Shown piece after piece: positions 57,740 to 64,000 of a DNA stretch of 64,000 nucleotides. The notes below the pieces were generated by a model, which did not search any database, was not told the DNA's origin, and worked only from the letters and a program-made list of their open reading frames with translations. This stretch comes from Sophora flavescens. Lineage: Eukaryota; Streptophyta; Magnoliopsida; Fabales; Fabaceae. The position numbers and the translations under genes were made by a program. The stretch is from assembly GCA_030762895.1 (NCBI GenBank), contig CM061062.1, positions 237,868,019 to 237,932,018 of the forward strand, given 5' to 3'. Each line of letters opens with the position of its first letter. Within the stretch, counting starts at the first letter, position 1.

Positions 57740-60700
57740 TGTAACACCCTAGTTTTTATACCTAGGATTAATTATTTTATTTGGATGTTTATGTTTATTA
57801 TGTTAGGTGGTTTAGTTTGAGTAATTAAATTACTCTCTTCAAACTATTTTATTGGGTGTGTTAGCACTGACTTATTTCAGTGAATGCACGTTTAATAGAC
57901 AATAATTTACGTTATTGTCACTATTATACCAGTACAGAAAAATATTTTCAATAATATGATTAAGAGAAAAGCATTTTCATATTCTCATTCTATTTAATTT
58001 TAGAGTTAAAAATATTCTGGTTTGACATCAATCGGAGATTAAATTTTGGACTGAGTATTTTCTTAGTTGATCAGTTCAACTATTAATCTTTACTCTAACT
58101 TGAATTTCGAAAACATATATTTATCAATCTTTATATTTAGATTCTAAAAAGTAAAAACATGTTTATTTTAGGCCTAATATTTATCACTCATTTTGTACCT
58201 ATCACTAAGTAACTGGTTTAAAAACTCATTTTCTCTCTTTTCTCTCTCTCTTTCTCGACGCTATCTCTCTCTTTTTCTCTTTTCTTCTTTCTTCTCTGCA
58301 ACTTCTTCTTTCTTTCTTTCTTCCTTCTCTTTTCTTCTTCTTCCTTCCACCTCAACTTCATCTTCCTTCTTCCTCTTACCATAGCAGCGCCGGCACCCCA
58401 CTAGGAAGCTCGCCGACCGCCGCTCAACGTAGGGAGGAGGAGATGTGATGGCGCCACCGCCTGCACTGGTTGCTGCCGTCGCGCGATCGTCTCCAACGCG
58501 GTAAGCATCGCGCGCCTCCGCCTCCATGGTGGTTTCTCACCTCTCTTTGTTAGTTTAAGTTCTTTCCTTCATCTCTTAGCCTTATCTTCAAGTTTTGAGT
58601 ACTTGGGTGTTACAGAAACACTGCAACCGCCACTGCCACCTCGCCGGAATCGCGTCCGCCGCCGCAAGGAGCACCACAGCACCACCTTCAAGTTATCTTC
58701 TTCCTTGGGTGAGTCAAAACCCTCTCTTGTGTCTCAGATTCAAAACCCCCAAATGGATTTTTAAAACCCTAACCCTAACCCTTTGATTTCAGATTTTAAT
58801 CTTGAAATTTAAGGTTGTTTTATGAAATTGGGACTGTGAATTTGTGTTTCCCTAAAACAATTTTATTATTCTGAGTTTTCCCCAAATCGTATTTAGGAGC
58901 CCTAAAACCCCAATTTGATTTGATTTAAATTTGGGTATGTTTTTGTGAAATTAATTATGATTTAGTGCAATTAGGACTCTTAATGGATGATTTCCAAAGT
59001 TCTTTTTCAAGATCTTTTAATCAAAACAAAGTTTCCTTAAAGGGTATTAGGAAGCGTGAGCTTCAAACATGATTTTCCTTAAAAATAACCTTGTTTGGTA
59101 ATTAGATTAAGTGTTTAGATAAAGTTAGAATGTGTGTTTGATCATGTGAAATTGATTTCTTGATTTCTGGTTGTTGCGCGTTGTTGGATTTACTCTCTGA
59201 GACGTTTGGACACGGCTATGCTTTCTTGATGGAGTAGATATGAGCTAACGTGGGCATTAGGACGAGGATCCTTTACTTGTCTTAAAAGGTAAGGGGAGCT
59301 TGCATGATGGATTTTTCTCAATAACCATTTGCTTGTTGTATAGTTTGTATAATTGAAGTGGTTGTGGTTATCTGATTATGTGGTTTATGTTGTGTTGTAT
59401 ATTTGAGTATCAGTGTCTGATCTGTTTTAAATTATTTGATTATTTGTATATGATATTACTATGGTGCATGATTTGTCTGGTGGTTTGTTGTTGAATGTTG
59501 CTTGTGAGTGTTGTTTGAGAAGCCTGACTGTGGTCAGTGCACAACCGACTAATAAGATAAAAGCTTTAACAAGCTGTGTAAATTATATTCAATGTTTTAT
59601 GGGAAACGTTGAAATATAATAGTGGTGGAAAGTATTATTTTGGAAAAATAAGGAGTTTTGATGCTGATGATTTATTAGTGTAAAAGTAACTTGAGTCACA
59701 ATGAGAGTGAAATTGTGAAAATGTTTCCGTACTGCTAATTTTTATGTAAGAAAGTTTGTAATATTATACAAAGTTATTTTATGAAATTAATTGTTAAAAA
59801 GAAGTTAATGATGATTTTAGAAGATTGTTTCCGTGGAAAAAGCTAAGTTTTGGCTTGAGAAGCTTTAAAAGTGATAATTGATGACAGATTTGGAAAAGTG
59901 TGATGACAGATTTAGAAAAACGTAGAAGGAAAGTATTCTGAAACGGCAGTACATATTTTAAGGAAGTTAAAACCTCAAGTGAATCACATTTGTGAAAACC
60001 AAGTTTTATTATTTAAGGATTTTATTTATGAATTTCCAATTTTGGAAAAAGAATTTATGAAAGCAAAACCGATTTAGTGTTAAAAGTGGTGTGGAACTTA
60101 GTAACCGAGACGTCGGGGTACTAAGATTTTGTGTTGTGATGGACTCAGTCATTTGGACTTTGAGGGCCTATATTGTATACATGAGGTATACCATGTTGAA
60201 ACATTGAATATGTTTCTAGTGCCACGAACCTAAGACTGGTGCACCGGTCGAGAGGTGTCGTGATTGAGCACTCGGACTGTGAGGTCCTATGTTTTGATAA
60301 AAGTTTTGTGGACAGTGAGGTCCTGTGTTGTGATGAAAGTTTTAAAAGTGTTTTAAAACTATGTGAGTCGTAAGCCATTTTGAGCTTTGGCAAAAGAAAG
60401 ATTGAGCACAAAGAAAAGAACAAAACAAAAGTGTTTTACATGCATTTGGCAGACGTGCCTGCGGTTTGTGACATAATGCATTAATTACCAGCGGCGAAAG
60501 GTAATTCCGATGTGCATTTATCTCATGTGCCTAGGGAGGACATGGAGACCCCATCTTACTTGCTAATGGTGGGCCACTGATTGTGGACATTAGCAATGTG
60601 TTTGGCCGTGTGTGCCTGGCTATGTATGCCTTTGAATATGGGAAGAGGTTGCACACCTGTTGGCAGTTGGCCAAGTTAGCCAGTGTGGCTATGGAGTCTG

Positions 60701-61618
60701 ATCAACTCATATGATGTTGGGATATCTCATGAGATTAGGACGAAAATTTAGATGATTAATAGAAGTGTCATGCATAATTTTATGGATGATGTTTGGGGTG
60801 TTGAACCCATTGATAGACTATTAGCTTATAAATGCTCGTGTGGTAAATGTATATGTGTTATGTGGTGTTGCGCATTTAGTTATTGTGTTAAAATCATATA
60901 TTGGCATCTCACCCTTACACACATTTCAGGATTCTTCTAGTTCGATATTGTACCCTGGGTACTTTAACACAGATGGTGCAGAGGAGTCTTTCTAAGTCAC
61001 TCAGAGACTTAGATCTAGTGGCTTGATGAGGTATTACTTGCGGAATAACTTTTAGAACGACCAGCTTAGGGTTGTGACTTAGATTATTTTGATAGTATGT
61101 ACGAGTTTGGCTCAGAGAGCCTTTATTTCAAATGGAATGTTTATGGCTCGGAGAGCATTCTTTTGAAAGAAAACTTAAACCTTTCCTTTTTGGTTTTTTA
61201 AAGCTTATGGCTATAACTATTATTTTTATGTATTGATGCCTGGTTGAATTTAGTGTAACTGGAATTCTGGAGTGAAAATGTAAATATTTTAACAGGTGTT
61301 ATTTTACCCTGGGATGTCCGAATTACAGAGGAGACTCTGTCGAAATTTTTGTAAAACTACTATCTTGTATTTAAGTATATCCTTTAAATTAAATAGGCTT
61401 GTCAAGTATCCTTTAAATTAAATAGGCTTGTCAAGCTATGATAATAAGTTTGTGTGTCGATCAATTAAGGCTTAGGTATGGAGTCGTGACAAAAATTTTA
61501 TACCCAATTTCAGACACTTATGTACTTATATAAATTATTTTCCGAAAGCACCAGCAAATTATATTTTTAATTTTTATTCTGGACGTGTTAGGTAGTAATA
61601 CCCAAGGGGGGTGTTACA
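57740..61618 (+). repeat. S3: 3.9-kb solo LTR nested in S2
   Basis: It starts TGTAACACCCTAG and ends GGGGGGTGTTACA, with inverted termini TGTAACACCC / GGGTGTTACA. A perfect target duplication GAACT flanks it (57735-57739 and 61619-61623). There is no PBS, PPT or coding domain inside, so it is a single LTR left after recombination. The size of 3879 bp is long but within the range of Tekay/Del-type elements. A CT-rich stretch (58220-58330), a GC-rich island (58380-58700) and a 26-bp duplication near 61377-61436 lie inside. Confidence 0.88.
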
Positions 61619-62146
61619 GAACTCCTTACGAACCAGAGGCGAGAGGTCGAGCTATGACCCATGGTGATTAGAGTATAAATAGTATGGCCAGTGTGTCTAA
61701 GAAGTATTTTTATATGTTTCGGCTAAGTATAACTTTTGTTTAAGTATATGCCTGTGAGGGATCCTATTGAGAGGATACTCTCAACAGTGTTTTTTTGTAT
61801 TATGTATAAGACATATATATGTATTTGTAACTTCAATATGGTGTGGTGTTTTATTTATCTAAAGTGGTATGTTGATTAACTTAAGTTTTTAATTTTGACG
61901 TATTTTCACGTAAAGAATGCGATTAGGAACTTAATTAATGAGGTTTAAATCTAATAATACAATGGGGCAAAACGAGGTGTCTCATCATGCTTGCCTGCAA
62001 GTCCAGCATGCCCGTTTTGAGGGTGAGCATACCCATGCTCACTTGACCAGAACAGAACTAGAAATGATGAAATAGGAGTTTTCACCCCAAACACCTAAAA
62101 GACTTAATAAGTTACCAATGGAACATGAAGACCAAAAGACAAATGA

Positions 62147-62270
62147 TAAGATGTTGTACCTTGGTAGACTATTGTCTACTCCAAGTGTTAAGATGTTGTA
62201 CCTTGGTAGACCAGTGTCCGCTCCAAGTGCTAAGATGTTATAACTTGGTAGCCTAGTGTCCGTTCCAAGG
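62147..62270 (+). repeat. Three copies of a 42-bp tandem repeat in the T1 LTR
   Basis: Units start TAAGATGTTGTACCTTGGTA at 62147, 62189 and 62231, the last with small changes. Confidence 0.88.
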
Positions 62271-63268
62271 GGGCCTGATGCTAAATGGTCAAGGTGTTGA
62301 GCTTTGGTGCTTAATTGCCAGAATATTGTCAACGCTTAAAAGACTTAGCGATGAACGTTAAACGATAATCCTCGATAGCCTAGTGGTCGAGGTGTTGATG
62401 GGGATAAAACTTAGGTAGCTTATGGGCCCAAGTGGAGGTGGTGGTTGTGGTTGTGTGTTGTTTGCCAAGCATTCACGCAACAGAGATATTGATTGGAGGT
62501 TGTGCATCATAGGGGAGGTTGCCCGAGAGTAAGACGATCTGGCCGTCTGTGGGATTCGTCCGAAAGGGAATCAAGTATCCACCGTGGTGGCGCATCCGAG
62601 AATAAGATTTGTCGGCTATCCTAGGGGTCCACCCATGGTATGGTGGATTGCCCGGATGTTGGTACTTATTGGCCAATGTGGAAATGTAACACCAAAATTG
62701 GCATCCTGAGTTAGTTTGTATCCAAGTGCATAGTAGAGGAGTGTAGAAGAACTGCATTGCATAGCATACATGTTATATTATGATGATTTTTATGATATTG
62801 TTGTTTCATATAACATGCTTGTTTGATGTATGCTCATCTTGCTAATTGCTTCCTTCCCGTTATATTCACATATATGTTTCTTACTCCCTATATCTATGTT
62901 TCTTGTTTGTGGCATGTATCGTTTATTCAGAGGTCGATGTGCAGCCATTTGAAGAGTGACTCTGAGGAGCCGCGACTCGTAAATAGGATTTCCAGTTTTC
63001 AGTAGTTGTTTAGTTGTTTCCAGTTGTATCTGAGTTGTTTTATCAGATTGGTTATACCAGCACTATAGTGTGATATCGGGGTTGGGTTCGTTTATGGTCT
63101 TGTATTATGTTATGTTTTCTTTTTAAACATGTTTTGGTTATTTCCGCATTATGTTACAATGCGACAGTCTCTGCCCGGTTTTGATAATTATATATATTTG
63201 CATGTGTTCTCTCTCTTTTTATATATGTGTTATTGCTTTTGAATGCATGCGGGTTAGAGGGTGTCACA

Positions 63269-63504
63269 TTTAGTGGTATCAGAGCAGTTCGGCCCTGACT
63301 GGACGTGGTATGAGTCTGTTGCGAGTCTTTTGTGTGCTTTTGTTTGGATTATCTATATTTAATATAGATAATGATGCTTTAGTATTAAGAACCTTTAGTT
63401 CTTCCGGCTTGGCTGGAGCCTCTGAGTCCAATGACTCAACCCAAGGAATGTGCCTAGTTGGTGAAAGTTTAACCAATCAAGGTGATAGAAATTTCGAGGA
63501 CAAT
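63269..63504 (+). other. T1 internal remnant
   Basis: Only 236 bp separate the two LTRs. The left part is PBS leader. The right part contains AATTTCGAGGAC, typical of the region before a gypsy PPT. No PPT is left: the sequence passes straight into LTR homology that lacks the first dozen bases of the left LTR. Confidence 0.7.
63274..63285 (+). other. Primer binding site of T1, initiator tRNA-Met type
   Basis: TGGTATCAGAGC lies five bases after the LTR end at 63268. Confidence 0.85.
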
Positions 63505-63538
63505 CCGTTTTTTGTATATAAGCTTAGTGCTTTCATAT

Positions 63539-63619
<81 letters not shown>

Positions 63620-64000
63620 GTTTGTATATGCTTGTTATGGTTGTTTTTTATGCCTAAGTTCATGTATGGGGAAGTTGAGCCTTAGAAAGGTTTAATCCTT
63701 TTAAAGTCCAAGTAACATGTTTTACCGTTTTGGCTATCTCTTGAGTTCTAAATTTCCGATCGAGGTGATCTTTTTGTCATTGGAAAGCTAAGAGAATTAT
63801 ATATAAGTATTATTTTATGTGTTTTGGAAAATTAGATCGTTTAGATGGTCTCGCAGTGCAATATTTGTGTGCCCCGTGCTCAGGAATTGAGCACGACCGT
63901 GCTCAATAGGGAGCAAGGTCGTGCTCTGGTCTCAAACTCTATAAATAGAGCAGTTCCATGAGGGTTGATACCTAAAACCCTCTTTTTGGCACTTTGGGCA
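63505..64000 (+). repeat. 3' LTR of T1 (partial, runs off the window)
   Basis: It is homologous to 53721 onward (AAGCTTAGTGCTTTCATATATG). It contains a long TA microsatellite (63545-63620), the palindrome array at 63872-63926 and TATAAATA at 63940-63947. Confidence 0.88.

Larger units (their letters stand above)
55169..61984 (+). repeat. S2: solo LTR inserted in the T1 LTR (split by S3)
   Basis: The insert runs from TATAACGGCCC (about 55169) to GGTGTCTCA at 61984. Flanks are CCATG (55164-55168) and TCATG (61985-61989), a target duplication with one difference. The initial TG seems lost. Without S3 it is 2.9 kb and has no PBS or coding region. It has a GC-rich island at 55800-56170, a 67-bp tandem duplication and a minisatellite. 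Confidence 0.7.
53709..63268 (+). repeat. 5' LTR of T1 (split by S2)
   Basis: The parts are 53709-55168 and 61990-63268. The start is approximate (TGTGGTTTAACACCC) and the end is CACA at 63268. It has a palindrome array 54017-54076, a TATA box at 54086-54093 and a second palindrome cluster at 55040-55166, continued at 61990-62045. A 42-bp tandem repeat lies at 62147-62270. Confidence 0.8.
53709..64000 (+). mobile_element. T1: Tekay/Del-like gypsy element, internally deleted, with nested solo LTRs
   Basis: A long LTR (53709-63268, including nested S2 and S3) ends GGGTGTCACA. It is followed by a tRNA-Met PBS and only about 236 bp of internal DNA. The same LTR then starts again near 63505 and leaves the window. 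The internal remnant joins a PBS-proximal leader to a tail with AATTTCGAGGAC, which in gypsy elements stands just before the PPT. Gag and pol are completely gone. The T1 LTR without insertions is about 2.7 kb. Confidence 0.8.

Noticed and set aside
58755..58785. AACCCTAACCCTAACCC telomere-like run (also 56208-56222)
   Set aside because: Only two or three units within an LTR next to a leader-like region; this is the telo-box type of promoter motif and not an interstitial telomere.
63310..63657. ORF of about 115 codons running through a TA microsatellite
   Set aside because: The Tyr-Ile repeat is a translation of (TA)n, and the rest is T1 leader and LTR.

Overview
The window is plant nuclear DNA, most likely from a eudicot with a repeat-rich genome. 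It looks like pericentromeric-type transposon sequence. I found no host gene, tRNA, rRNA or CRISPR array. Nearly every base can be assigned to LTR retrotransposons or to CACTA (En/Spm) DNA transposons nested inside one another. All protein-coding material belongs to these elements, and all but one ORF is broken by stops or frameshifts. Element names used here are G1 and G2 (non-autonomous, Ty3/gypsy-related, tRNA-Asp primed), C1 (SIRE/Maximus-like Ty1/copia), C2 (another Ty1/copia), CA1 (CACTA) and T1 (Tekay/Del-like Ty3/gypsy). S2 and S3 are solo LTRs.

Layout from left to right. Positions 1-7574 hold two G1 copies in direct tandem sharing one LTR (gag-PR, LTR 3380-4965, PBS, gag-PR). Positions 7575-8709 are a five-exon remnant of a CACTA second gene. 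Positions 8710-51532 are a large C1 element truncated at both ends. C1 was hit by two independent insertions. CA1 (10525-34438, TSD GAT) lies in its gag. A complete minus-strand G1 (35854-43342, TSD CAGAT) lies between gag and protease. CA1 was in turn hit by C2 (14762-23423, TSD GGAGT) in a transposase exon and by G2 (28060-33139, TSD ATGGG) in an exon of the second gene. Positions 51466-53430 hold a 456-bp tandem duplication and another gypsy LTR fragment. From 53709 to the end is T1. Its 5' LTR contains S2 (about 55169-61984), which contains S3 (57740-61618, TSD GAACT). The T1 internal region has shrunk to about 236 bp.

How the elements relate. G1 encodes only gag plus an aspartic protease, and G2 only a gag-like ORF. 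Both would need reverse transcriptase and integrase supplied in trans. C1 and C2 carry gag-PR-INT-RT-RNaseH polyproteins in decayed form. C1 also has the extra downstream ORF known from SIRE elements. CA1 carries a TNPD-type transposase and a TNPA-like second gene, between TIRs with dense subterminal TTAGCGACCGA repeats.

The least expected signals are not genes. First, several unrelated-looking LTR families carry arrays of paired CpG-rich palindromes just upstream of a TATA box, each with its own palindrome and a similar pair-spacer layout. Second, a 14-bp block near the U5 end of the G1 LTR differs completely between the two LTRs of one element, and again in a third LTR, while flanking sequence is conserved. 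Both are described as separate findings.
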